A stretch of 14,683 nucleotides of DNA from Lachnospiraceae bacterium (GTDB taxonomy: Bacteria > Bacillota_A > Clostridia > Lachnospirales > Lachnospiraceae). Under the pieces are notes generated by a model that had not been told where the DNA came from, did no database searches, and saw only the letters and a program-made list of their open reading frames with translations. A program made the translations under genes and the position numbers. Shown piece after piece: positions 1-7,254 of the stretch (position 1 is the stretch's first letter; the number at the start of each line of letters is the position of its first letter). Location of the stretch: positions 1 to 14,683 of the forward strand of contig QXWX01000137.1 in assembly GCA_009911175.1 (NCBI GenBank), given 5' to 3'.

Positions 1-10
1 ACCAGCATTG

Positions 11-31
11 GCATAAGTGTTTTTCTTATGC
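11..31. other. Stem-loop just beyond the recombinase operon
   Basis: GCATAAG at 11-17 and CTTATGC at 25-31 form a perfect 7-base stem with a 7-base loop. It lies 32 bases beyond the stop codon of the last recombinase gene. No clear T-tract follows on the minus strand, so it is a poor intrinsic terminator. It could be part of the recombination site, which in such elements often lies right after the recombinase gene. Function is undetermined. Confidence 0.3.
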
Positions 32-62
32 AGAAATTTTGCCATTTTGCGTCAAAAAATAT

Positions 63-1589
63 TTATAAGTGGCCTAAGAAATCCTGTGTCACATATTCAA
101 TCTCGATCCGGTCTCCCGGAAAGATATAGACCTTACTGATAAGCCTGTCAATCAGGGCTTGCGTCAGTGTGTCGGCGCTGCCTACTTCCTGAACGATCTC
201 ACGCTGTTTCAGCTTTGCTTCATAATCGCTCTGTATCTGCCTGGTCTGTGCGGTAATGGCGGCATGGACATTCCTTGCCTGCACCAGATCCGCATCATAT
301 ACCGCCTTGCGCTCCTGGTAGGTTTCCAGGTCAACCTCTCCAAGTGCATACTGTTCATAAAGCTGCCGTTTGCTGTCCTGGATAGAGCGCAGCTTATCTT
401 CATGCTCGGCCTGCTGGACCGTCTGCAAATTCAGCTTATCCTTGCTGCTGTCAATCCCCAGCGCCGGACACATCTGTGCCCGGATTGTTTCAAGGACCGC
501 CTGCTCCAGATCAGCCATTTTCACCCTTACCCCATGGCAGGGAAGGGTTTCTGCCACTTCGGAGTGACGGCAGTAAAACCACGTTCCATTTCTAAGTGAC
601 ATAGCATGGTCGCAACAGCCGCAGAATACTTTCCCGCGGAGAAGGTAGTTGCGCCGTTTTTTATTCGGAAGGGAGAAACGCCTGATCGAAGCGTTGGCTT
701 TCTCAAACAGCTCCATGCTTACGATTGCCGGGTGGTGGTCCGGTATTTTGAACCATTCGCTTTCATCCTTTAGCTTCATGCGGCGGCTGCCGATTTCCTG
801 TACCTTACGCTTGCCGATCACATAAGTGCCGATATACCGCTGATCCTCCAGCATCCGCAGGACTGTTGAGCTACTCCAGACGCCGTGTGTACTGGACACA
901 TTATAGTGGTCTTTCCCTTTATCCCTCCGGTATTCCCCAGGGGTGGGGATATTCATGGCATACAGTTTCCGCGTGATCCCGGCGGCCGTATTGCCGTCAG
1001 CCGCCCATTCAAATATCTGCCGGACAATCCCTGCGACATCCCCGTCCGGCTCCATGCGCCCGTCTGCGCTCTTGCGGTAGCCATAGGGACAGATGACGCT
1101 CTGGTATTCGCCCCGGCGCATCTTTGCGTATTTGGCGCTTTTCGTTTTCATGGACATATCCCGGCTGTAACATTCGCTGATAAGATACTTAAAGGCAACG
1201 TCAATCCCTCCGGTATCTCCTTTGAAATTGGCGGTGTCAAAATCATCACTGACCGAGATAAACCGGGTATGGTAGAGCGGAAACACCCGCTCAATGAAAT
1301 AGCCGGTCTCAATGCTGTTACGGCCAAACCGGGAGAGGTCTTTTACGATGATACAGTCGATCTTCCCGGCCTGGACCATCGTCAAAAGCTCCTGTACCGC
1401 AGGGCGCTCAAAATTCGTACCCGTATGACCGTTATCAACAAATTCCAGCACTTCGCCGTTATCCCATTCCGGCAGCGACATGGCCTTTTCCCGGAGGATC
1501 AGCTTTTGGTTGGGAATACTCAAACTCTCGGTCTTAAAGTCCTCCACGGACAGACGGATATAAAGGGCGATCACATATTTTTTGTGCAT
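63..1589 (-). CDS. Large serine recombinase (third gene of the recombinase operon)
   Basis: This 508-residue site-specific recombinase would cut and rejoin DNA at the element's attachment sites through a 5'-phosphoserine link. The N-terminal resolvase domain (about residues 5-155) carries the YIRLS motif with the likely nucleophile Ser14 and the KDLSRFGRN motif at 83-91. A recombinase domain follows (about 165-300). A zinc ribbon has Cys323, Cys326, Cys340 and Cys351, and a charged coiled-coil-like stretch lies near 385-465. Length is usual for TnpX/TndX-like large serine recombinases. The ATG overlaps the end of the upstream recombinase gene by 19 bases, so translation is probably coupled. 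It appears intact. Whether it acts alone or with the other two recombinases cannot be told from sequence. Confidence 0.93.
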   Translation of the reverse strand: MHKKYVIALYIRLSVEDFKTESLSIPNQKLILREKAMSLPEWDNGEVLEFVDNGHTGTNFERPAVQELLTMVQAGKIDCIIVKDLSRFGRNSIETGYFIERVFPLYHTRFISVSDDFDTANFKGDTGGIDVAFKYLISECYSRDMSMKTKSAKYAKMRRGEYQSVICPYGYRKSADGRMEPDGDVAGIVRQIFEWAADGNTAAGITRKLYAMNIPTPGEYRRDKGKDHYNVSSTHGVWSSSTVLRMLEDQRYIGTYVIGKRKVQEIGSRRMKLKDESEWFKIPDHHPAIVSMELFEKANASIRRFSLPNKKRRNYLLRGKVFCGCCDHAMSLRNGTWFYCRHSEVAETLPCHGVRVKMADLEQAVLETIRAQMCPALGIDSSKDKLNLQTVQQAEHEDKLRSIQDSKRQLYEQYALGEVDLETYQERKAVYDADLVQARNVHAAITAQTRQIQSDYEAKLKQREIVQEVGSADTLTQALIDRLISKVYIFPGDRIEIEYVTQDFLGHL

Positions 1590-3225
1590 GGTTCCACCGC
1601 CTTTCCCTGGAATTCACTCTTGAAGCGGAAAGTTACATGGATATTCCGCTCATGGTCGATTTCGATCCGCTCAATCAGCCGGTCAATCAGTTCTGCCGTA
1701 AGCGCATGGTCTTGTGTCAGCGATTTCGCATCCTTTTCCATTGCCCGGTAGCGCACAAGCCGGCTGTCCAGGGCGTCCATATCTTTTTCAAGCGCCTCAA
1801 TCTCGCCGGACAGTGTACGGATGGATTCCTCATAATCCGCTTTCAGCTCAAAGTATTCCTCGTTTGTTAAGATACCCTGGACGAAGTTCTCATACAGTCC
1901 GCGGATCAGCCGGCGTTTCCTTTCGGTTTCCTGCCGCCTGGCCGACATCTGGGTTTTCAGCCTGTCTTTGTCCTTTTTCTGTTTTGCCTCCAGCTGAAAG
2001 AGGGGGAGGGACATTCCCAGGGCAACAGACAGCTCTTTTTCCAGAATAGCTGTGACCGTGGCGATAAGCTCCGTTTCCTGCATCATCACGCCTTTACAGC
2101 TATCCTTTGCCACACGGCTGTTGGTGAGGCAGTGGAACCAGTAAACATCCGGCCCTTTCTTGCGCTCGGCGCGCTGCCGGTGGAGGCTCCTGCCGCAATC
2201 GGCACAGAACACCTTCCCCTTGAAAATGTTTGGGGTGTAGGGCCGCTTTGGGACCGCCCGGCTTTCCTCACAGATTTGTTTCCGGTATTCCTGCACCGCT
2301 GTAAAGAGCTCATAACTGATGATTGGTTCATGGGTGCGTCTTGCAATAATCAGGTTGTCCTTCCCGGCCTTAACCTGCTGATGGTCCACGATCTTTGTCT
2401 CTCCCTGCACCAGATCGCCGGTGTAGACCTCGCTTTCCAGAATCTTCATTACGGTGCGTGTCTGCCATTTCCCGCTCCCGATCAGGCCAGGGCTGGTGAT
2501 CTCCCCGGTGGATTTTTTGTAATGGCTGGGCGCTGTGATCCCCATTTCATTCAGGTTGCGGACGATACGGTTCAGCGCCACATGCCCATGCGCCCACTCA
2601 AAAATCTGCCTTACGACAGGGGCGGTATCTTCATCGATCAGCAGTTTATGGCAGTTGTCCGGGTCTTTGCGGTAGCCGTAGGGCGCCCGTGCGCCGATAT
2701 AATCGCCGTCTTTCATGGCCTGCCTTGCCTGGGCCTTGATCTTCCTGCCAATGTCCAATGCGTAAGCCTCGTTTATCATATTTTTCAGGGGAAGCATAAT
2801 ACCGCTGTGGAGGCTGCCGGGGTCTGCCGTGTCAAACTGGTCCGTGACCGCAATAAAACGGACGTTGTGGGTATGGAAATACTGTTCGATATAATAACCG
2901 GTATCAATGGAATTCCGTCCCAACCGGGAGAGATCCTTGACAATCACACAGTCAATATGGCCCGCCTCGATATCAGAAAGCATCTGCTGGAAACCGGGGC
3001 GGTGGAAGTTCGTGCCCGTCGCCCCATTGTCGATATAGGTATCATAGACAACGAAATCCGGTTTGTCCGCAAGGAAATCATTCAACACCAGCTTTTGGTT
3101 TTCCACCGAACAGCCCCGCCTTTTATTATCCTCCACACAGAAAGACGGATATAGAGCGCCACATACACATATAAGGACGGGGCCGGCATGGGAGCCAACC
3201 TCTGTTTCCTGCTCTTTCTTGCCAT
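1571..3225 (-). pseudogene. Large serine recombinase, frameshifted near the N-terminus
   Basis: An ATG at 3225 directly follows the TAA of the upstream recombinase (TAAATG) with an AGGAAGG site before it. It opens a frame that reads to YVALYIRLSV, containing the likely catalytic Ser29, then runs out of homology and stops at 3082-3084 after 47 codons. The rest, beginning EDNKRRGCSVENQ, continues in another frame to 1571. Removing one TG from the GTGTGG at about 3133-3138 joins both parts into a normal 550-residue protein. The downstream part holds KDLSRLGRN, a zinc ribbon (FCADCG ... CLTN ... CKG) and a coiled-coil tail. As written, no product would hold the nucleophile together with the rest. 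Alternatives are an assembly or sequencing error, or phase variation at the TG repeat. A translation start at the GTG at 3136 would give a protein lacking the serine. Confidence 0.85.
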
Positions 3226-4854
3226 TTAGCCCACCTTCCTTTCTTTGCCCTGTACGGCAATCTGTTCCGCCAGGGAAACCGCTTTCTGGTATTCATCCTG
3301 GTAATTAAATTCAATGTGCAGCTCGTCTTTCCCCATTACCCGTATGCTGCGGATAAGCTGCATGACCGCTCTCCGGTCAATTTCCTCCATCGTGGAGAAT
3401 TGCATAAAGTGGTTGATCCAGCGGTTCCGCTCGCTGCGGTTCTCCAGTACGTCCGTCAGCTTTTCGTTCCACTCGGCAACCGCTTTCTGCAGCAGTTCAA
3501 TATCCGCATTGTATTTCCGCTTATAGGAGAGGAATTCTTCTTTGGTGAGAATCCCGCTCACCAGGTTTTCATAGAGTTTTGCCTTGAAACCCTCAACCTG
3601 CGCCATACGTTTCTCATTTGCTTTGATCTGCCCGGCGTATTCCAGGGCCAGTTCCCGGTTGATCCGCTCCTGGCTGATACTGGACAGCAGCGCATCAAGG
3701 GAAGCCACATTTTCAATATGCCCTTTCAGGCTACCTTGCACACACTCGATCAGGTCGGACTCTTTCAGCATGACGGAAGATTTACACCCGTTCTTTTTGC
3801 CGGTAGGACAATAATAATAGTGGTATCCCTTATCCTTATAGCGGTTGGTCTTGCGTGTCATACGGCAGCCGCAGCAGCCGCAGATCAAAATGCCGGAGAA
3901 CAGGTAGACTTTATCCGATTTTGGGGAGGTTCTGGTATCAATCCTGCGGAGGCGCTGTACCAGGTCAAAATCATGTTTCTGGATGATCGCCTCATGGGTA
4001 CCCTCTACACGGACCCATTCAGAGGAAGGTCTGTCCTCACGCTCTTTCAGCTTGAAGTGGGGCGTGGTCTGTTTTCCCTGCACCAGCGTTCCGGTATAGG
4101 TTTCATCCTGCAAAATGCGGATGATCGTTGTGGCAGACCATTTACAGTCCTTGCGGTCCGTATAGCCGCCTTTGGCGTGGGGCATCCCATTGTTGCGCTT
4201 ATAAGCCAACGGCGAGAGAATGCCCATGCGGTTCAGCTCGTCCGCAATATGGGAAGCGCTGAACCCCTCCAGCCGCTTTCTGAAAATATCCCGTACCACG
4301 TTAGCGGCGTATTCGTCAATTTCCAGGCTCTTGTGCTTATCACCGGCTTTTATATATCCGTAGATGGGAAACGCACCCACAAAATCACCGCTGCGCCGTT
4401 TCACATCCAGGGCGCTCCGGGTCTTGACGGAAATGTCCCGGCTGTATGCCTCGTTCATAATGTTTTTTACCGAAACCGTGAGATCGTCGGCAGCGTCATT
4501 CTCTGTGTCCACGTTATCATTGATGGCGATAAAGCGGACGCCGTAGGCGGGAAATACCCGGCGCATATAGCGTCCGGTCTCTATGTACTCACGCCCCAGG
4601 CGGGAGAGGTCCTTGACGATCACACAGTTGGCCTCACCCTGCTCGATCATCCGCATCATTTCCTGGAATGCCGGGCGGTCAAAGAGAACCCCGCTGTAAC
4701 CGTCGTCAATCTTTTCCGCCACGACTTCAATCTCCGGGTGCCGGGCAATGTAATCATCGATCAGCCGCCGCTGGTTGGCAACGCTGTCGCTTTCCACCGT
4801 CTTATCATCGGTATAAGAAAGACGGATGTACTTAATGGCTTTATAAACCTGCAT
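3226..4854 (-). CDS. Large serine recombinase (first gene of the recombinase operon)
   Basis: This 542-residue recombinase has a resolvase domain (about 3-150) with YIRLS and likely nucleophile Ser13, KDLSRLGRE at 81-89, a recombinase domain (about 160-305), and a zinc ribbon with Cys325, Cys328, Cys349 and Cys357. A coiled-coil-like region lies between about 375 and 470. I chose the ATG at 4854 because AAAGGAGT lies seven bases before it and the protein then aligns with its family start. A TTG 23 codons upstream lacks such a site. It is the promoter-proximal gene of the three, and its stop codon touches the start of the next gene. It appears intact. The three recombinases differ clearly from one another, so they are not a recent tandem duplication. 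Confidence 0.93.
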   Translation of the reverse strand: MQVYKAIKYIRLSYTDDKTVESDSVANQRRLIDDYIARHPEIEVVAEKIDDGYSGVLFDRPAFQEMMRMIEQGEANCVIVKDLSRLGREYIETGRYMRRVFPAYGVRFIAINDNVDTENDAADDLTVSVKNIMNEAYSRDISVKTRSALDVKRRSGDFVGAFPIYGYIKAGDKHKSLEIDEYAANVVRDIFRKRLEGFSASHIADELNRMGILSPLAYKRNNGMPHAKGGYTDRKDCKWSATTIIRILQDETYTGTLVQGKQTTPHFKLKEREDRPSSEWVRVEGTHEAIIQKHDFDLVQRLRRIDTRTSPKSDKVYLFSGILICGCCGCRMTRKTNRYKDKGYHYYYCPTGKKNGCKSSVMLKESDLIECVQGSLKGHIENVASLDALLSSISQERINRELALEYAGQIKANEKRMAQVEGFKAKLYENLVSGILTKEEFLSYKRKYNADIELLQKAVAEWNEKLTDVLENRSERNRWINHFMQFSTMEEIDRRAVMQLIRSIRVMGKDELHIEFNYQDEYQKAVSLAEQIAVQGKERKVG

Positions 4855-4940
4855 AAAAAAACACTCCTTTCGTTGCGCAGAAAAATCCCCGCAATCCAAG
4901 AAGTGTGGCTGTGCCGTATTCAATTCCTTTTCCAGTTCTT

Positions 4941-4969
4941 ATTGTACCACGCCCCTGCGGGAAAGTCAG
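4941..4969 (-). promoter_or_regulatory. Candidate promoter for the recombinase operon
   Basis: On the minus strand CTGACT (4969-4964) and TACAAT (4946-4941) are separated by exactly 17 bases. Transcription would start near 4934, giving a leader of about 80 bases before the first recombinase. The -35 box matches the vegetative consensus at four of six positions, so it could be weak or need an activator. Confidence 0.4.
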
Positions 4970-4992
4970 CCCTTTTCCTAAAATAATCCGGC

Positions 4993-5208
4993 TCACCGTA
5001 AGATTCCCTTGATACATTCCTCCAGGGTGGCGCCGCCTGCGGCAAAGCTGGCCTGTACGGTGAACCGCCCGCATTTGAAGCGGTAAGGGTCTTTGATCTG
5101 CCGTACAAATTCGGCGATCCGTTCCTCACGGGAAAGCTCCTTATCAACGGCAACCTCCCGGATGTCCACCAGTGCGCCGGTTCTGCCGGCAACAACCGTA
5201 TTCTCCAT
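4993..5208 (-). CDS. Small DUF6870-like protein of mobile elements
   Basis: This 71-residue soluble protein contains the stretches LVDIREVAVDKELSREERI, FVRQIKDPYRFKCG and ASFAAGGATLEECI. I recall this pattern from the DUF6870 family, small proteins encoded next to recombinases in Firmicutes elements; the family assignment is from memory. The start at 5208 is supported by AGGAAGGAG eight bases upstream; an in-frame start 14 codons earlier has no such site. Single cysteines at 46 and 65 do not form an evident metal site. It has no membrane segment. It lies 138 bases upstream of the recombinase operon and is read in the same direction, so a role in control of excision is possible but unproven. 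Confidence 0.8.
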   Translation of the reverse strand: MENTVVAGRTGALVDIREVAVDKELSREERIAEFVRQIKDPYRFKCGRFTVQASFAAGGATLEECIKGILR

Positions 5209-5814
5209 AATACCAACTCCTTCCTGAAAATTTCTGGCTATCGAAACCACATGAATAAGTCGGGCCTGCGCTCATACACTCACAGACCCGGCCCATTGTA
5301 TCTGATTTCGATCAGCTGCCGTATTTGCCACGCCCCCCGGCAGGCCCTGAACGAACAGGGCAGGGCTGTTACAGGCTGCGGATAGCGTTGCCGCATCATA
5401 GCCCCGCATACGCCGCCGCTTTGCCAGAGCAGGCGCACGCCGCAGGAACTCTCCCCAAGTCTTTAGGGAGCCGTGAGGAAGTACCATTATGATCTGTGCC
5501 GTTGTCGCGTCCGGCCTGCCACAGCCGGTTTCGTGGGTTGCGTTTACCGCTCGGACAGCCTGGATTCATCACCTCCTTAGGCCGCCTGTCACCGCGCCGC
5601 CCCATCTGCCGCTCGGAACACAGAATGAAGTACCTGTAACAGCGTGTATTCGGTTGTCAAGGAGCAAGCGAGGGGCGTGGCAGTTATGACAGTTTTTCAG
5701 TTGGGGCGGGCCGGAGCATGTGCTGTACGGCCACACCCGCCAGGCTTGTCCTGCCGGATAAATATGTCCCTCTATTATTCATTTCATTTTTGAGGGTTAT
5801 TTTCGGGGGCAGGA
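5209..5814 (-). other. GC-rich stretch without a convincing gene; possible structured RNA
   Basis: These 606 bases separate the sigma-like gene from the DUF6870-like gene. On the minus strand they hold a perfect consensus ribosome-binding sequence (TAAGGAGGTGATG at 5579-5567) and several hairpins, for example GCCCTG/CAGGGC at 5344-5361 and CTGAT/ATCAG around 5302-5315. A 57-codon frame (5396-5569) and a 71-codon frame (5272-5487) overlap in different phases. Neither has recognizable protein motifs. The GC-rich, hairpin-rich character could fit a long leader or noncoding RNA transcribed with the neighbouring genes. No close match to a known RNA family was recognized. Confidence 0.35.
5396..5569 (-). 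CDS. Possible small protein of 57 residues, uncertain
   Basis: An ATG at 5569 follows an exceptionally good Shine-Dalgarno sequence (TAAGGAGGT at 5579-5571). The gap to the ATG is only about two bases, which is shorter than normal. The predicted product is basic, rich in Arg, Gly, Pro and Asn, and resembles no family I know. Its frame overlaps another open frame on the same strand, which weakens the case. Alternatives are a regulatory leader peptide or a ribosome-binding sequence inside a noncoding RNA. Confidence 0.22.
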   Translation of the reverse strand: MNPGCPSGKRNPRNRLWQAGRDNGTDHNGTSSRLPKDLGRVPAACACSGKAAAYAGL

Positions 5815-6234
5815 TTAAATTTCTTCCAGAATTTTTTTCAGGCGTCGGAGTCCGCGCTGGATTCCTTCATGCACGGAGCTTACCGCCGAGTGTTCGCTTT
5901 TGGCAATTTCGGAAAGGCTCATTCCCAACAGATAGTGCGAGCATATCCGGTTCCGCTGCTTTTCAGGCAACAGGGTAATGGCCCGGTACAGCCGCCCATG
6001 TTCTTCCTCATGGATCAGAATATCTTCCGGCGCAAGCACGACCACAAGGGCATCACGTTCAACATTCTTGTCATAGTCCAGAGAAAAATATGCCTTATGC
6101 CGGTATGTACGCAGGAAATGGGCTGCCTCGCTTAATTTATATTCCCGGAGCAGGTCGGCCACCTCGTCCGGCACTTCAACAATATTATCTTTCGTATAGA
6201 ACGGGTAATAGTCCCGCAGATTGATTTCTTTCAT
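5815..6234 (-). CDS. Sigma-70 region-4-like protein of mobile elements
   Basis: This 139-residue protein starts MKEINLRDYYPFYT and ends in a sigma region 4 helix-turn-helix (about residues 82-135: LLPEKQRNRICSHYLLGMSLSEIAKSE and following). The N-terminal part (LRTYRHKAYFSLD) matches my recollection of sigma-like proteins of Tn1549-type and Tn916-type elements, which lack a full region 2 and are thought to act in element regulation. The ATG at 6234 follows GGAGG with a seven-base gap; the frame extends further upstream without another site. The Shine-Dalgarno sequence lies in a long hairpin. The gene precedes the DUF6870-like and recombinase genes in the same direction, so a role in turning on excision is plausible. 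Confidence 0.85.
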   Translation of the reverse strand: MKEINLRDYYPFYTKDNIVEVPDEVADLLREYKLSEAAHFLRTYRHKAYFSLDYDKNVERDALVVVLAPEDILIHEEEHGRLYRAITLLPEKQRNRICSHYLLGMSLSEIAKSEHSAVSSVHEGIQRGLRRLKKILEEI

Positions 6235-6242
6235 GTGTAATT

Positions 6243-6290
6243 CCTCCGATTTCGATTTTTTTAGTTGATAGGCAAAATCGAAATCAGAGG
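6243..6290 (-). promoter_or_regulatory. Shine-Dalgarno-sequestering hairpin before the sigma-like gene
   Basis: Bases 6243-6259 and 6274-6290 form a 17-base inverted repeat with one mismatch, enclosing a 14-base loop. The core of 12 bases (GATTTCGATTTT) is perfect. In the transcript, the arm nearer the gene contains the GGAGG Shine-Dalgarno sequence, which pairs with CCUC of the other arm. Translation of the sigma-like protein should be low until the hairpin opens. The same palindrome could instead be a protein operator. Confidence 0.6.
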
Positions 6291-6450
6291 GTGGGGAGCG
6301 ACACCCCGGACTATCACCTGCAACAGAGGCAGCAGGAAAGTTTGTCTGTTTTGTAGATAAGAAAAGAGCGCGTACCCGTTTTGTTACAGGCGCGCGCTTA
6401 ATGGAACATTTTGCTGATTGCTGGGAGAAAAAATAAAAATATGTCGATAC

Positions 6451-6483
6451 AAAAAGTGCCGCAGCTTTTTGAACTGCGGCACT
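6451..6483 (-). terminator. Intrinsic terminator upstream of the sigma-like gene
   Basis: AGTGCCGCAG (6455-6464) and CTGCGGCACT (6474-6483) form a perfect 10-base stem with a nine-base loop. On the minus strand it is followed by a run of five T. It would end transcription coming from the 6702-8034 operon, or from a promoter near 6630, before reaching the sigma-like gene. Confidence 0.8.
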
Positions 6484-6551
6484 AAAATATATTTGGCTAT
6501 TTTTTTGTCGTTTCCTGTGAAAATATAGGACTTTTCTAATGTGCATGTCTG

Positions 6552-6632
6552 CCCCCATATCTGGGGGAGTATAAATGGATTTGTCACTATCCTTTGATAT
6601 ATCCCCAAACCTGTTACATGGGGGATATTATA
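6552..6632 (-). promoter_or_regulatory. Leader with alternative pairing segments and possible -10 box
   Basis: On the minus strand a TATAAT box lies at 6632-6627, with only a weak -35 match (GATAAA) 17 bases before it. The transcript would contain four complementary segments in order: AUAUCCCC (6628-6621), GGGGAUAU (6606-6599), CCCCCA (6567-6562) and UGGGGG (6557-6552). Segments 1/2 and 3/4 can pair, and so can 1/4 and 2/3. About 70 bases downstream comes the terminator at 6451-6483. No better promoter was seen between that terminator and the sigma-like gene, so this could be an attenuator or a short RNA. Confidence 0.4.
6595..6611 (+). repeat. Left copy of a 17-base imperfect direct repeat around the cargo
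   Basis: TGATATATCCCCAAACC differs at one base from 13429-13445. The two copies flank the regulatory and transporter genes, about 6.8 kb apart. This copy overlaps a pairing segment of the leader at 6552-6632. Confidence 0.45.
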
Positions 6633-6701
6633 CAGGGGCATATTCGCTTTTTATCGCCAGCCTTTCCCGGTAATGTCCTAAAAATGCCCTAAATTTATCT
6701 G

Positions 6702-7193
6702 TCATATTCCAGCATCAAATTTATAACCGACGCCCCGCACACTGATAACATATTCAGGTGCTTCAGGTGCAATTTGAAGTTTCTGGCGAAGGCGGCTCAA
6801 CAGATTATGGATTGTTTTCGGTGTAACGTCAATATATTCTTCGCCCCAAACATGGTAAGCTATGGTCTCAAAGGTCAATACCCGTTTCTTGTTGACAATC
6901 AGTAAGTGGAGTGCATCGAATTCTTTAGCTGTTAATTCTATCTCCTGACTGCCGACACACACCGTTCTTTCTTCCAGGCAAAAATACAGATCACCTTCCC
7001 GGATTTCCAATAATGGTTGAACTGAACCATTCTGGAAACCGTGACATTTAGAAACAGTACATAGGAAAATATCGGGAAAATCACTCAGATTTTCTCTATT
7101 AAGAATATACTGCAATAAATCTTTCTGCTGCTCTGTATCAAGCAAAGCAAACAATTTTTCTCCAATTTGTCTGCCGGATTCAGATATATCCAA
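6702..7193 (-). CDS. Stand-alone OmpR-type winged-helix DNA-binding protein; start frameshifted
   Basis: The last 100 residues are an OmpR/PhoB winged helix (LTAKEFDALHLLIVNKKRVLT ... VWGEEYIDVTPKTIHNLLSRLRQKL ... YVISVRGVGYKF). The first 60 residues are helical in character and are not a receiver domain; I do not recognize them. The frame as written can only begin at a TTG at 7193 that lacks a ribosome binding site. A perfect site (AAGGAGGTGGTGAC) precedes an ATG at 7210 whose frame stops after three codons. Adding one base in the GGGAAA run just after it gives M-G-K-L-A-V-L-D-I-S-E-S-G, in frame with the gene. So either a one-base deletion damaged the start, or the sequence has an error. 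The gene follows the tandem-receiver gene by about 50 bases and is probably cotranscribed; it may be the output partner of that protein. Confidence 0.8.
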   Translation of the reverse strand: MDISESGRQIGEKLFALLDTEQQKDLLQYILNRENLSDFPDIFLCTVSKCHGFQNGSVQPLLEIREGDLYFCLEERTVCVGSQEIELTAKEFDALHLLIVNKKRVLTFETIAYHVWGEEYIDVTPKTIHNLLSRLRQKLQIAPEAPEYVISVRGVGYKFDAGI

Positions 7194-7254
7194 TACGGCT
7201 AATTTCCCATGTCACCACCTCCTTCAAATCAACTTTATTTCAAGATTTTTACCA

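Noticed and set aside
3120..3140. Programmed ribosomal frameshift in the middle recombinase
   Set aside because: No slippery heptamer or downstream structure is evident; a TG-repeat insertion explains the data more simply.
2132..3154. Long open frame of 340 codons on the plus strand
   Set aside because: Antisense shadow of the frameshifted middle recombinase; no motifs and no convincing start.
3316..4986. Long open frame of 556 codons on the plus strand
   Set aside because: It is antisense to the first recombinase gene, which has clear motifs and a ribosome binding site; the plus-strand product shows no recognizable domain.
5272..5487. 71-codon frame on the minus strand
   Set aside because: No ribosome binding site, overlaps another frame and the hairpin-rich stretch, and shows no motif.
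6367..6398. Second terminator from AGCGCG/CGCGCT
   Set aside because: Only a six-base stem with a 20-base loop and an interrupted T-tract; too weak to call.
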